This document shows positions 11,574 through 22,953 of a stretch of DNA of 64,000 nucleotides, piece by piece. Position numbers and translations under genes: made by a program. Numbering within the stretch: position 1 is the first letter of the stretch; each line of letters opens with the position of its first letter. The notes below the pieces were generated by a model. The model was given only the letters and a program-made list of their open reading frames with translations. It was not told the origin of the DNA and ran no database searches. The DNA is from Alectoria sarmentosa. Taxonomy: Eukaryota; Ascomycota; Lecanoromycetes; Lecanorales; Parmeliaceae. The stretch lies in NCBI GenBank assembly GCA_009733775.1, contig WOGZ01000027.1, positions 151,845 to 215,844 of the forward strand, read 5' to 3'.

Positions 11574-11579
11574 GAAACG

Positions 11580-11723
11580 GGCTCGGGCCGCGATTCGAAC
11601 TGAAAGATATGAATATGAAATTGGATGAGATTTAGAACAAGGTAGGACATACCGCGGGGCCTCTCGCAATTTGAACTCAGAGTTAAACCCTAAGCGAGAA
11701 TCATACCACTAGACCACTCGAGC
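11580..11723 (-). tRNA. tRNA-Pro(AGG) with anticodon intron and a T-arm insertion
   Basis: The gene reads from 11723 downward. The 5' acceptor strand is GCTCGAG, followed by an A-box TGGTCTAGTGGTA and an anticodon arm CTCGC-TTAGGG with anticodon AGG at 11691-11689. A 19-nt intron (11687-11669) sits after position 37, the usual eukaryotic place. The T-stem strand CCGCG is followed by 53 nt (11652-11600) beginning GTATGT and ending TTTCAG, then TTCGAAT and CGCGG. Deleting exactly those 53 nt gives a perfect 5+7+5 T-arm. The 3' acceptor CCCGAGC pairs with one A-C mismatch, and C73 fits eukaryotic tRNA-Pro. The B-box is left nearly whole. It may be functional with an unusual second intron, or dead. 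Confidence 0.8.
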
Positions 11724-12602
11724 TGAATGACAAAATGGCTCCTAAAGAAATAATTATACTCTTTAATAAGACGAAAGCCTATTTTCATCTGATGTCCCGT
11801 CCCCTAGCTCGAGGCCCCTCATCTGCAACAGCGCGCTTTCCCAACCATTCACCCCCCCTTGGGAGAAATGCCAAATCTACCCTCGGCTACATGGCCTGGT
11901 CTGAACCCGAGAACGACTGGAAATTGATAACCGATTCATGTGGCGGGTATGCTATTGGCGGAGGAGGTGGAGTGGAGTTGACTGAAACTCTCACGGAAGG
12001 GGAATGAACGCTTCAGGCAGGGCCATCTGGCACAGCGGTAACTACCATGGTCATCTAGATGAGTCGGCGCCATTGACATGCCATGGAGTCTGTCAAAAAG
12101 ATTTGCCAGCGGAAGACGGAAGCTCTGGAGGCGAAGGTGCAGGAGCGGATGCAAGGTACGTAGTAATGGGAGGGGAAGGAGTGATATGATTTAGGTGCTT
12201 TGGGTCCACGAAATAGCTATCCGGAAGAACGTGAAGCACTGGGGGTTGAGATGTTGAAAGTGCTGGTGCAAAGCCGAACGGCATGTGTGGGCGGCATCAT
12301 CGAAATGCCAATAAACTACTCTATATGATATGCAATGATTCTAGACAGGCATGGTGAATGGACGGCACTGATGAGAAGTCAACGGACGAATCCACACATT
12401 TGTCAAGTGAGTGGTATTGCAGCTATGGAGTATCTCTGTTTTCACACGTAATTATTATGCAAATGTCTGGCCCTGGACGATTAATCCAGCTGCCGTTACT
12501 TGATCGCTAAAGCGCATATGTGGGTATTGAGCAACATGAGTTCCCTTGATAAAGACAACCATGATACTAACCCATCATTCAGACCCGATTGAAGTGTAGA
12601 AT
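11724..12602. other. Intergenic, no supported gene
   Basis: Sequence between the tRNA 5' end and the opsin stop codon. Short frames here have no motif or splice support. It includes the opsin 3' UTR region. Confidence 0.45.
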
Positions 12603-13743
12603 TTAGACGTTAGCGCCGGAGGTGGTAGCACCATCGGTAACACCGTTGTGACCGTTGGCGGCCTTCTCGGGGTTCTGGGTGCCTGGAGTGTATGATGGTC
12701 CCTCCTCATAATCGCGGATGTGGACTGCGGAAGTTCAGTGCAGTTCAGAGGCTAAATGAGGAGGAAGACTTACTTCCAAGACGTCCTGGTTCAATACCAC
12801 GGTGGCCCCAGATCAAGAGAGCACCGAAGACTGGCTTAGCCAAAATGTCCAGGATACCGTAGAATACAGCCTCAGAATCAGGTGAGATGACGTTGCCACC
12901 CTCGGAAAGTCCCCAGGCAATTGGGTAGAGGAACCATAGGAAGGTGGTCCAAGTACCGACGATGAGGTATGTTTTTGAGACATCGGGCCCAATCGCAGCT
13001 GCGTGCTTGCGGCCGGTCCAGATGAGTGTCCACCCAACCCAGAAGAGAGCGAAGCATCCGAAGGTGTAGTAACCCCACTGCGCTTATTGTCAGCAGCCTT
13101 CCAATATATTCTTTCGCGAGCGCGTGGTATCGTACCTTGTAGCTAGAAGTGACCAAGGCGCCGACAAGACCGGTGATGATCATGATCTCATCAATCAAGA
13201 TGGTGTAGAGGATTGTGGGCCATGGCAGACCAGCAGTGAGGAGTATGTCCATGAGCAACAAAGGCGTGGTGATGACCCTTGAATCGCATTAGCCTGATTC
13301 CCTATCTGATCACGTCACACAGCTTACCAGTCAATGTAGCGAACGTAGAAGATCTCACGAAGAGTGCCGGAAACCTTGGGGTTGGTACGGATGAATTCAG
13401 GGCGAATGCCAGTCTCTCCCAAGTCGGAGCCCATGGTGAAGTAAGCGATACTGGCGACCATGGTGATAGCAGCGGTGATGTAGTGGAAGAGACGGTCTGG
13501 GCGAGGCTTGGTGAATGATAGGCCGATGAAGGCGATGCTAGACAAGGCCATCACGGCGCAGACAGTCTAGCAAGAATCAGCTTGAGACAGATGGAAGCTG
13601 AAGATAGTGAGGTGCTTGCTTACCCAATACCAGTCAGATCCATGAGAGGTGATGGCAATGTCGGAGGTGGCTCCATTGACAAAGTGGTCTCCGTTGGCGT
13701 GTATGGCATCGTTCATGCGCTTGAGAACAGGTTGGCTTGCCAT
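12603..13743 (-). CDS. carO: Microbial-type opsin (CarO-like proton-pump rhodopsin)
   Basis: Five exons, 13743-13624, 13566-13328, 13277-13136, 13077-12774 and 12724-12603, encode 308 residues; introns are 49-58 nt and GT-AG. Seven hydrophobic helices are visible. Helix C contains RYIDWVITTPLLLMD, giving Asp, Thr and Asp at the bacteriorhodopsin D85, T89 and D96 positions. This DTD triad is that of an outward proton pump rather than a sensor. Helix G has ILDILAKPVFGALL with the retinal Schiff-base Lys. The gene leads the carotenoid cluster, whose oxygenase would supply its retinal. Fungal relatives are the Fusarium CarO and Leptosphaeria rhodopsins of the plasma membrane; light induction is known there but not shown by this sequence. 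Confidence 0.95.
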
Positions 13744-15630
13744 CTTGAAAGTATTTTGCAGCTCGAGATGTGATGGTGTGGTTGTTGATGGGAGTATTGC
13801 AGTGGTATGTCAGAGGAAAAGTGAGGTTGGGCCATGTTTGTATTCGAAATTGACGCTAGCGGATGAAATTCATTAATTGCCATCCGATGACATAGCTCCG
13901 TCAAACTGCATCACTTCCCTGCCTCTGTTCACCGCGGAAGGCTCAGGACACGCTTTCCCAATCTTCCTCCAATCAACCTCACTTCTCTTTTGCTTATCCA
14001 CACCCAACTGATTGCATGGTTCTCAGCCGAGGTGAGGAGATGGACTCCATGCCCTTCTGCGTTCTCATCACCTCATGCATGCTATCACCCTCGTGACCCT
14101 CTTTGCGAATGCCAATGGTCTCAAGCGCCTTCCCATCCTGCTGTTGCTTCCCAGCGCTATTATTGGCCAAACCGGAATGTCATGGAAAGGCATGACGCAG
14201 CTGTCTTCCGCACATTCCGAGAAGCAGTCGCATCCCAATTCCCCAAGTGGCACATCAACATCGTTTCAAGTCCCTTTCTTTTTCTCCATGAAATCACCAT
14301 CAACTGTTGTGGGATTAGCGGCTGAAGTGGCAGCTCATCCCTGCTGCAGCTGCAGATTGCTAGGCCGCTATGACCATCCTACAATGAGATTTCCGTTGAT
14401 GATTAATGCGAGACACTAGCTCTCATTGGCTATCTCGCCCATATCCGATCGAACGCCGCTTTTTCAACGTCTTTTCTCCCTCTCCTCGGAGCTTCCTACG
14501 AGATGGCATTCTGAAAAGTTTCCGATCTCGCTCGGATCGGATGTGGGAACTGTGATTTTAGAGTCACTCGTCCATAACGGCGATCGAATGGATATACGGC
14601 AACGATTTGGATTGACTCGCTAGCAAATTTTCTTTCTAGGTGCGTAGATTCGTGATTTGGTCACCACCATTGAACACGCCATGATGGCGTGCCACTCCCC
14701 ACTCGATACACGTCATGCAGGAAAAAAAAAGAAAAAGAAAAAACAATGCACTTGTTCTTGATATCGTACCAATAAGGGCAGGACAATAGCGTCCTTAGCT
14801 GCCGTAATTAACCGTCATGCTGCTTTTGAAGAAGCTTTGCGACTGCCGAACCGAGCCAACCGGGATTGATAGGTTCAATATTCTTGGTAGTGGTAGCCGT
14901 TTTATCGATTTGGCGGTGCTTCAAGCTTTTTGCGCCTGGAATCTCGGCAGGGAAATGAAGTTGCTCCCGAAACAGCATGGATGGCTTCAAGCTACGAGCG
15001 ACGAGCCTCGCTTGCGACTTGCGACAGCAAAAGCAAGCGAGCTTGCTGCCCGTAATCAAGGTGTGAACCCTGACGAGACAATTTGGCAAACCATCGTGTG
15101 GTGTTGCAGCAGCGCTGCATCTCTTGCGATCACGACAAGGAGCATTTGTTCTGTGATCTACTCCGCAGAGTTCATTCGATAGCAGTGACACCCTCATAAG
15201 GAAATGGTGTTTTGTTCACCGTCATATTACTCCCAGTTAGTCACGTTGATTATGTGAGTTTGACAACAGTCTTGGAAGTAACGAGTCCGCTCTGGCCAGA
15301 GATTGCATTTCTCCCAGCTTGATCAGCCTCACAGAGCGTGTTTGACAGCATGCTTGGAGAGACGGCCTTTTTCTGCTCAGATTTGTTTCTTGCGGAGCTC
15401 GGCTCCGTCTACAGAGTGTGTATGAAAGCAGAGTCGGTTAGGCGAGCCCATTTTACTCAGAGGATAGCAAACACGAGTGTGGACATCTATGCCGAAGAGA
15501 GTACGCTCATTAGGCTTTCATGAGCTCTTAAGGTATGTAGCATCAAGATGCTACGGTGTGGAGGATCAATTAATTCATCTTTGTACTATCATCGATTCCA
15601 CATGACGAAGCCTTGATGCATATGAAACAA
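13744..15630. other. Opsin upstream region and intergenic
   Basis: This 1.9 kb contains the promoter of the minus-strand opsin and the carB 3' flank. I found no supported gene. Open frames at 14075-14419 and 14808-15197 overlap on opposite strands and lack any motif. Confidence 0.45.
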
Positions 15631-17463
15631 TCACCTCCACACACCCTCCCCCAACCCCTCCAAAGCATCAAACTGAAATGCCGCCATTACCATCATAAAC
15701 ACCATGACCAGTACTGCAATATGCAAGTTCGACAGTATAGGCAAGGCATGCACCTTGTCGATCTCCTTTACCTCCACCTTCCCCTTGCCTCGCGTATCCC
15801 ACGGTTTCTCCATCCCAAACACCTCCAAAACTTGCTCACTCGTCATCTTGCTCCCAGCGAGCAGAATCGGCACCCCCGTCCCAGGATGCGTTGACGCACC
15901 CACAAAATGCAGTCTATCGATCGAGGAATGTTTGGTCGATGGCCTGAAAGACAGCACATTGAAGAAGCTATGGCTCAGCCCTAGAATAGCGCCTTTGTCC
16001 AAGTTGAAGACGTCTTTCCAACTTTTCGGCGTATTGACGATTTCCTTGATCAGCGCTCCCTGGAGATTTTGAGCACCAGTACGGGCTTCGATGGTTGAGA
16101 AGACGGTCTCACGAGCTTTGGTCACCATGGCCTCCCAGTCTTGCTTGCTGTCTACTTTGATACCTGAGCCTTCCTTTTCATCGAGCAAATGGCCCACAGG
16201 TACTAGCACGACGATCGCGTCTTTTCCCTCTGGTGCAGCGGTAGGATCGATCCTTGATGGCACGTTGACGTAGAAGGAGGGTTGTGAGGGTATAAGCTGC
16301 TTCTTGAAGATGTCGTCGAAGGACTCGCGGTAGGCGTCTGCAAGAAAGATGTTGTGTGTGGTGAGTTCTGGAATGATACGATTCATTGCCCAGTAGAATG
16401 AGATCGAACTGCAGCTTGAGGAGCGTTTTTGTAGTGATGTAGCTTTCGAGGAAGGCGGGAGCAAGTTGTTGTAGGCGTAGACGAGGTCGGCATTTATGAT
16501 TACAATATCCGCGGAGATGACCTCACCACTGTCGAGAACAACCCCTGTGGCGCGACGGGGATTTGGAGAGACCTGGATTGAGGAAATGGGTGTCGAGAGA
16601 CGGTATGTGACGCCGTAGCGCTCACCAACGCGAACAAGAGCTGCAACGACGCTGTGGAAGCCGCCTTTAGGGTACCATATTCCTTCTGCGAGCTCAGTGT
16701 ACTGAAGAAGGCTGTATGTACCTGGAGCATCGAACGGAGACATGCCCATGTACATGCTTCCGAAAGTAAAAACCCGGCGCAGGCGCTCAGTCCAAAAATA
16801 TTTAGAGGCCCGGGAGTAGATGCTTTCAAAAGGATGGAGCGTGAGAAGGTGGCGAAGGAAAGACGGCCGGGCCATTGAGAAGATGGATGTAAAGTTCTTC
16901 TTGAGCACATGGGTCACGCTGAGTTCGTAGTGTCGATGGGCTTCCTGAAGAAAGCCGAGATACCGTTCGAAGCCATCTTTGCCTTCCCACTTCTCGACTT
17001 CATCTTTCATGCGGGAGACATCGGTTGAAAGCTCGAAAGACTCGCCATCACCGAACCATAGATTATAGTTGGGCTCACATTTCGTGAGCTCCACGCCTTC
17101 GGCTTCGAGGGAGGTGTCCAGGTCATAGAAGGCTTCGCGGAACAGATGGGGGAGTAGGAGGATGGAGGGGCCTTGGTCGAAGCGCTGCTCTGAAATTAGC
17201 CAGTAATTATCTTTTGGAGAGAAGGGAATCGACTCGCGTAGCCATCATGATGTATTAGGGAACATCGTCCACCAGTAAAACCGTTCTTCTCAAAGACTGT
17301 GACACTGAAGCCAGCCTTTGCGAGGCGAGCTGCTGTTGCTACTCCGCCAACACCGGCCCCTGGTAGAAGGTTTGGTCAGTGTCCGAGTTCTCATTAGGAC
17401 GTCGGCATACGGAATGAGCGTACCTACAATTATCGCAGTCTTCTGCCTGGACTTCTCCTTCAT
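15631..17463 (-). CDS. carB: Phytoene desaturase
   Basis: Three exons, 17463-17424, 17359-17238 and 17184-15631, encode 571 residues. The N-terminus reads IIVGAGVGGVATAARLAKAG, the FAD-binding GxGxxG fold, then EKNGFTGGRCSL and RFDQGPSILLLP. Near the C-terminus, GASTHPGTGVPILLAGS is the phytoene-dehydrogenase signature, followed by a hydrophobic membrane anchor of about 20 residues. The enzyme introduces the double bonds that turn phytoene into lycopene or 3,4-didehydrolycopene at membranes. Intron 2 (17237-17185) starts with GC rather than GT; using GC-AG restores HDGY-RFDQGPS exactly. An in-frame upstream ATG at 17517 could lengthen the N-terminus, but the nearer one matches the family. Confidence 0.95.
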
Positions 17464-17962
17464 TGTCTTGGGATAATTGTGAAAGGTTACTTTGAACGTG
17501 TGAAAGCACGATTCCATAGAAGAGTAGAAACTCTAAATGTGATGACGGAGTGGGACGCGGAGATAGCTCCGCGCACAAGCCGGGTGGCTGTGGGATGAAT
17601 ATAGAGTAGGTAGATAGTAATAAAATGCTACCCTTGGCAGCGTTATTCTGATACGCATTCTACGACCAACGAAGACTTCATCCTCTTCCCTGACCACTTC
17701 AAACGCGAGAGACGAATCTTTAGGAGGTGATGCCCTAGGTCGATATGAAAGTAAGTGTTTTCCGCACTACAGGAGGAAAAAGTGGAATGAGACGGTTGGC
17801 CGCCTACCTCTGCAAGCTTTAGTACCTAGGGTTGACCTGAGACCTAGGACAGGGGCTCTTACGTTGTCTACACACATTACGTGAACCAAGTCAAGAGTAA
17901 AGAGCTACTGGCTAGATCATGTGTTGAATTATGGCTTTCAAAGAGCTTTCATTGGACTCTTG

Positions 17963-18850
17963 CTATCTAAGAGACCTTGGCCAAGGATCACAATTGGACG
18001 CGCTTCTCCCACCATTATTATCAAGTCTTTGGAAACTGTTGCAACGAACTTTGCATTGAGCAGAGACGATAGACTGTCCATTATCCCCCAAACCTGAGCT
18101 CGTCACACCGCCCTGCAAGGTTTCACTGTTGTGGGTACTCCCAATCTGACTGCTCTGAACCTCGTCACGTGTGGGATGTGATTCCATGTGTGTGTCCTGT
18201 TGCAGCTTGTACCTTTTCCCACACGCATTCGAGACCCTTGGCTGCACTTCGCCTTTGTCGTTTGTGGTCGTTGCACCGTCCTTGCTTGAGCTAAATTGCC
18301 ACATCGCATCAACATTGCTACCCTTGTGGGGGCAAAAGTCGAACGGAAATGTAATATTGGCGCGACCTTCGTTGAATTCAATGCTGGTAGGGCGATCAAT
18401 AGATCCGTCATCGAGGGCACAAATCCCAAAAAGGCCCGTCATGTTGCGTTTCTTGAGTATGGCGCCCAATGCGCTAAGAAAAGGTTGCAATTGACTGTCG
18501 AGAGCTACTCTGGGTGCTGCGTATGCAAACTCGTACGGTGCAATGCCGTCCTTGGTGAAGCTCCAGGAGCTGGGGTAGACGTCTTTGAGCTCCTTCGCGC
18601 CGCTGTCAGTCTTCCAGGGTACTGCGACTGGTCTGACATTTACAAGTATTTCGTCTTGCGCTAGGAGGAAGTGGTTGTGGAGAAGAACAACTCCCAGCAT
18701 GTTTTCTACATGATGTTTCACGAAAGCCCGTCCAATGTCTGTGAAGAGGATCTTTTCAGCGTCCAGCGAGTCAAATTGGATTTTCGCATCAGCGATATCC
18801 GGGAGGGAGTTGTGATACTCCACAGAGTAGGGTAGGTTTGGTACGGCCAT
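17963..18850 (-). CDS. Unknown conserved-looking fungal protein between carB and carRA
   Basis: One open frame of 295 residues starts at an ATG (18850). I do not recognise a named family. The N-terminal two thirds look globular: an acidic start (LPDIADAKIQFDSLDAEKIL), then FTDIGRAFVKHHVENMLGVV and LLHNHFLLAQDEILVNV, which suggests a small alpha/beta fold with His residues. After about residue 200 the sequence becomes polar and low in hydrophobics (Gln/Ser/Thr), and it may be disordered or reflect an unrecognised intron. It lies inside the carotenoid block on the same strand as carB and carRA, where the Fusarium cluster has no gene, so a link to pigment metabolism is possible but unproven. Confidence 0.6.
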   Translation of the reverse strand: MAVPNLPYSVEYHNSLPDIADAKIQFDSLDAEKILFTDIGRAFVKHHVENMLGVVLLHNHFLLAQDEILVNVRPVAVPWKTDSGAKELKDVYPSSWSFTKDGIAPYEFAYAAPRVALDSQLQPFLSALGAILKKRNMTGLFGICALDDGSIDRPTSIEFNEGRANITFPFDFCPHKGSNVDAMWQFSSSKDGATTTNDKGEVQPRVSNACGKRYKLQQDTHMESHPTRDEVQSSQIGSTHNSETLQGGVTSSGLGDNGQSIVSAQCKVRCNSFQRLDNNGGRSASNCDPWPRSLR

Positions 18851-18861
18851 TGGACTTTATT

Positions 18862-19812
18862 GAATGGCGGAAGTAGCAAGGCAATGTTGATCTTTCCTCG
18901 CCAGCTGTTTAGTCTTAAAAATTGTCTCCTGGGGGGAGGGACTGATTCGGAGGTTTCCTTTGGCTTCATACAATTTGCCCCCTGTTTTGGGTGCTCCATG
19001 TGATGTTCTCTCATCTGATTGCATGTCTTTCGTTGCCATATTCCGAAGAAAACGAGGATGGTAATTATCAAAGCATTGACGACCAAGACAATCTGAGGAG
19101 CAACGTGCAACTGGCTACCAGCAGCAGGGTCAAGTGAGTGGCCTTGCAATCGAGGTCAATTGCTCCCGACTGCTGCCTCGCTGGGTGTGGGCTTCCGTAC
19201 TCCTCCCAACTTTCGGCTCTGTGCATGGATTTCCTCCGCTGGTTCATCAGTAACGCTACCGTGTGAGATGTGCGCTTTCGAAGGAGCTATGTATTCTCTT
19301 CGGGAATACGCATTTTCGTAGGTGGTGTCAGAAATATCTTGGGCCTTGAATAGGACCTCTAGATATCCCTCAAACACCTTCATTTCAACAGGCTTTGACG
19401 CTTTTTTGACTCTTCTCGGCGTCTCGCTTGGGCAAAATCACTATGATTTCCTCCAAATTGATGTTTCTTGTAGACTATTTTGGCATCTCGCCTTGACGGA
19501 AATCAGCAAGATGTCTTCAATCTCGCCAGCCTTGAAGGACATAACGAAACGTTTGACATTCCACATTGATAACAAGCAAGTCAGCACGACAGGGTTTGAA
19601 GCTACTGTCGAAGCGGTTCGATATTTTGATTGGGTCAGAAGCTTAGAAAAGAAAGCAGTCCAGTAAGTCTTGAAGCTCTTGTTTAAACCTTTTGACACAT
19701 CGGTTGCGTCTGTGGTTGTGTTTTCATGGTTAGCAGGGGACGATACGGCTTTCATTACTCTTCCTGAGTGTGGAGTAGGTCGAAAATCGGAAAATGATGC
19801 GAAATTCCACAT
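18862..19812 (-). other. Possible hypothetical gene, structure unresolved
   Basis: Three coding-looking blocks follow each other on the minus strand. One starts at an ATG at 19812 (MWNFASFSDF, 123 codons). One lies around 19440-19156 (RRVKKASKPVEMKVFEGYLE onward, rich in Glu and Lys). The third, around 19140-18865, carries one clear transmembrane helix (PQIVLVVNALIITILVFFGI) followed by a basic stretch. No splice sites joined them convincingly. They may be one small single-pass membrane protein or unrelated fragments. Confidence 0.3.
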
Positions 19813-20207
19813 ATCCTCTGCTTTCGCCCCTGATACTCTCGCACAATTTTATACCAGTCACCGAAAGCTACGTCTAGAGTTGTTGGAATAGGTATGGGGC
19901 TGAAAATACAGGCGTAGTCGATCGCAGATAGCAGAATTCTTTGGAAAGCTTAAGCACGATTATGTGAGACTGATGATTAATAGAATTACAGACGCCACGA
20001 GTGAGGAGACGCGAATACCGTGATTCACATCTTGGCACGAACGCATTCTCCCGATGCGAAATTGGAAGTGCTTTTGTATATACAAATAGTATTAGCGCTA
20101 GTATAGCTAGCACGGTTATGAACAAAAGTGGTATCTTAATCAGTATTTACAAACCCTTTTCAGGACATTCGCAACATGCAGACCTCATGTTGCACCAAAT
20201 CAAGGGC

Positions 20208-22172
20208 TCAAGTATGGCTCAAAGCATCCCAAGCGACCCTCAGTCTCCTCATTTTGGGGACTGTCGCTCTTCCAGCCTTGATCTTGTAGCCTGGCTGCTT
20301 CAGCACTCTGCCAATCTCGACGTAGCTTTCCACCGCTACCCGCATTGGACCTCGCGCTTCTGCAGGTAATTGCTCAATGGCTCCTTTTGCTTCATCGTAG
20401 ATCTCGAAAGCATGATCCAGAAGCCGCTGTCGCAGAGCCTCGCTTTTCTTGCTCGTAGGATCTTCAATGATGTTTTCTGGACTTATTCCTTCCTCCTTGA
20501 GCCATGTCGTTGGGAGGTATACGCGCCCGTTCGAAGCATCGACTGAAATATCGCGCGCAATGTTGACGTATTGTAGTGCGATGCCCATTCGACCACCAGC
20601 TTGGACTATCCGCTTTCGCTGGCTTTCTGGCGTGGATGTCTTAGTGTGATGGAAGACGAGCTCTAAGCACGACTCGGCGACAGTACCCGCCACTTGGGCT
20701 CCGTAGACTTGTAAAGTGGGCTCATCCTTCATGGGGAAGGGAATGCTGGAGGAAAAGTGGAGATCGGTTTCAAAGCCTTTCAATAGGTCGTAAAGTGGCG
20801 CGGGAGAAAGATAGGAGGTCGGAAGCAATCGGAGAGCGGCCTGGGTAGGTATTGGGAATTTCGATATGAGATACTCTCGCCGTTCAGCCTTGACATTGGA
20901 TTTTCCGTAGGTGATGTCAAGATACTCGTTGAGTTTGGCTATCCAATGCTTGGCCTCTTCAATCGATCTAGCTTCGTCGACCAGATCATCCGCAACGCGA
21001 CAGAATGAATATAGCAGAACCAAGTCAACACGAAGTCTCCCTTGGAAGACCCCACTCGCAAGGTAAAAACTCCGGCTTTTGGCTCTAAGGCGCCCGAGCG
21101 CTTGCTGCAGCCCCTCTATTCGATCGTCATCGTATGAAGCTGTCCGAATGAGCAGCGCCCGAACTAAGAGGACTGGCGAAGGTAGTGTAGGTATAGTAGG
21201 GAAAAGTGAAGGGAATGTTTGCAGGATGGCGAAGGCATTGTCGAATGCAATCAGACCAAAGACGATGAGGACATTGGTGACGAGGAAGAAGACTGCTTCT
21301 CTGTGAAAGAATAAGTTTCCTGCTAGACCATGCTTCGAAAAAGAGATTTGTACTCAATCTCGAGTCCGTCCCAAAGATGCCACCCCAGCTTCGTTCCAGA
21401 CTCAATGACCCAGGTCCCTCTTCTTAGTGCCAGGGTATCCACAATCCAGAGGTAGAGAGTAGGGAGGACGATAGGTATTAGAGTGCTGGAAAGGGGCAAT
21501 CCAACTATGAATTGATATGCAAGGCTCCTAATATCTTTTAGCATCCAATGGAAGGTGGTGGGGATATTCCGGTCATACCAAAGCAGCAAAATGAAGGGGC
21601 CGGCCCAGACAAGAATTAGGCCCATGTAAAGGCCCTCTCCGCTTTTCACGATCATTCCAATGCCCACCAATATACACGCAACAATGGCTAATATCCCAGA
21701 CCATCTCTTCAGGCCCAGTCGCCCTCCGTCATTGAGGAGCAGCTTCTGTCCTTGGAGGTAGACCGGATGGAATGTGGGCTTGCTGAGGAGGAGGTAGAGT
21801 AGGGAGGTATTATAGGTTTGAATGACAAAGAAGAAGACCTCTTCTGCTGGTATTCTGAAAAGAGTAGGACCTATGATGGCATTGGGAGGATATGTCCATA
21901 TTCGGGTGTGGATGAGGTACGAGTCCCACGGAGTAGTGGATATGACAGCGATCTGGAGGTGGTAAGTGCATGCAGACTCCCAGACATGCTATACACTTAC
22001 TGCTACGAGAAAGAGAATCTTGTAGACAGCAAGACTTGTCGAGAGTGGGTAGTAGCACAAAGTCAATGCTACCGCCGGCGGTATCGTGTAATGCAAGTGA
22101 CTGCGAGTCTCGTTAGGCTACCAACTAGGAGGAAGGACGAGTGACTTACACCAAGGCATAGTCATACCCCAT
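20208..22172 (-). CDS. carRA: Bifunctional lycopene cyclase / phytoene synthase
   Basis: Four exons, 22172-22150, 22100-22001, 21952-21354 and 21300-20208, give 604 residues. The N-terminal half is a polytopic lycopene cyclase: YTIPPAVALTL, PWDSYLIHTRIWTYP and RIPAEEVFFFVIQTYNTSLL are conserved pieces between membrane helices. The C-terminal half is a phytoene synthase with two Asp-rich motifs, DDLVD (in CRVADDLVDEA) and DISVD (in NIARDISVDASNGRVYLP), which bind the Mg-diphosphates of two geranylgeranyl diphosphates. It makes phytoene and later closes the beta rings. Introns are 48-53 nt. The first exon is only 23 nt (MGYDYAL plus two bases), and its placement is supported by the MGYDYALVH start typical of this family. 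It is divergent from carX. Confidence 0.95.
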
Positions 22173-22953
22173 GTCTAATGTTGGCATTCATCTGCGCGCG
22201 AACGTTGTAAAAGTCATGACTGTCTGTTGTGGGCAGTGTTCCAAGAACTTGGAAAAGCGGGGGACCAGTATGAGCTAAACAAGAGGCGCCTAATCGGTAT
22301 GTGAAAGAAAAAAAATCCTACTTGAAATGAAGCATTTTTGATGAAATCTGTGAAATCAATCTCAAGAGTCGGAAAAGAGCCTCCTCTCACGATGACGGTA
22401 GTATGCCCGAAGTAGGTATACGATTGGGTGCCATGTCACTTTTGCAATGACAGACAACATCGACAACCGATGACCTATCAAATGCGATGAAAAACAGGCA
22501 TAAAGCAGCGAGGTCAAAGCAGCAGGGGTCCTTCTAGCGGCCGAAGCTCCCGCTTTGCGTCGGGACTCGGGAATGGGAAAAGGCTCCTGCGCCTTGACAT
22601 CACCGAATCCATGAGCAAGAGCAGGCCTTTAAACTTGTCTCGTGAAAAGTACTTCGTAATTAAAAAAAAAGGATACAACGGCTTGCCGGCTGCAGCACAT
22701 CGGCAACGTCGGACCTTTTCTCCGACCCCGACGTCGCTGACTTGATGGCTTTTTGCAGGTCACGCTCGAATTTAATTTTTGGGACATGGCGTGCAAGTGC
22801 ATAGTGTAGCGGAGAGGCTCCCCGCCAACGACATACAGCATTTTGCCACAGGCAATCAACAGCCTCAGTGCTGAGAAGCCGCATGGAGCTCTATTCATGC
22901 CGTGCATCTTGCGTCTTTATAGAGGCGGTTGTTAGCATCCTGAGTCTTCAGAT
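22173..22953. promoter_or_regulatory. Shared divergent promoter region of carRA and carX
   Basis: The start codons of carRA (minus) and carX (plus) face away from each other across 781 bp, the arrangement known from Fusarium. Both genes are expected to be controlled from here. No specific operator could be proved by eye. On the minus strand at about 22660-22880 a segment containing RGASPLHYALARH resembles one ankyrin repeat and may be a gene relic lying inside the promoter. Confidence 0.5.

Noticed and set aside
14808..15197. Overlapping 120-codon frames on both strands
   Set aside because: They mirror each other, have no motif and no splice signals.
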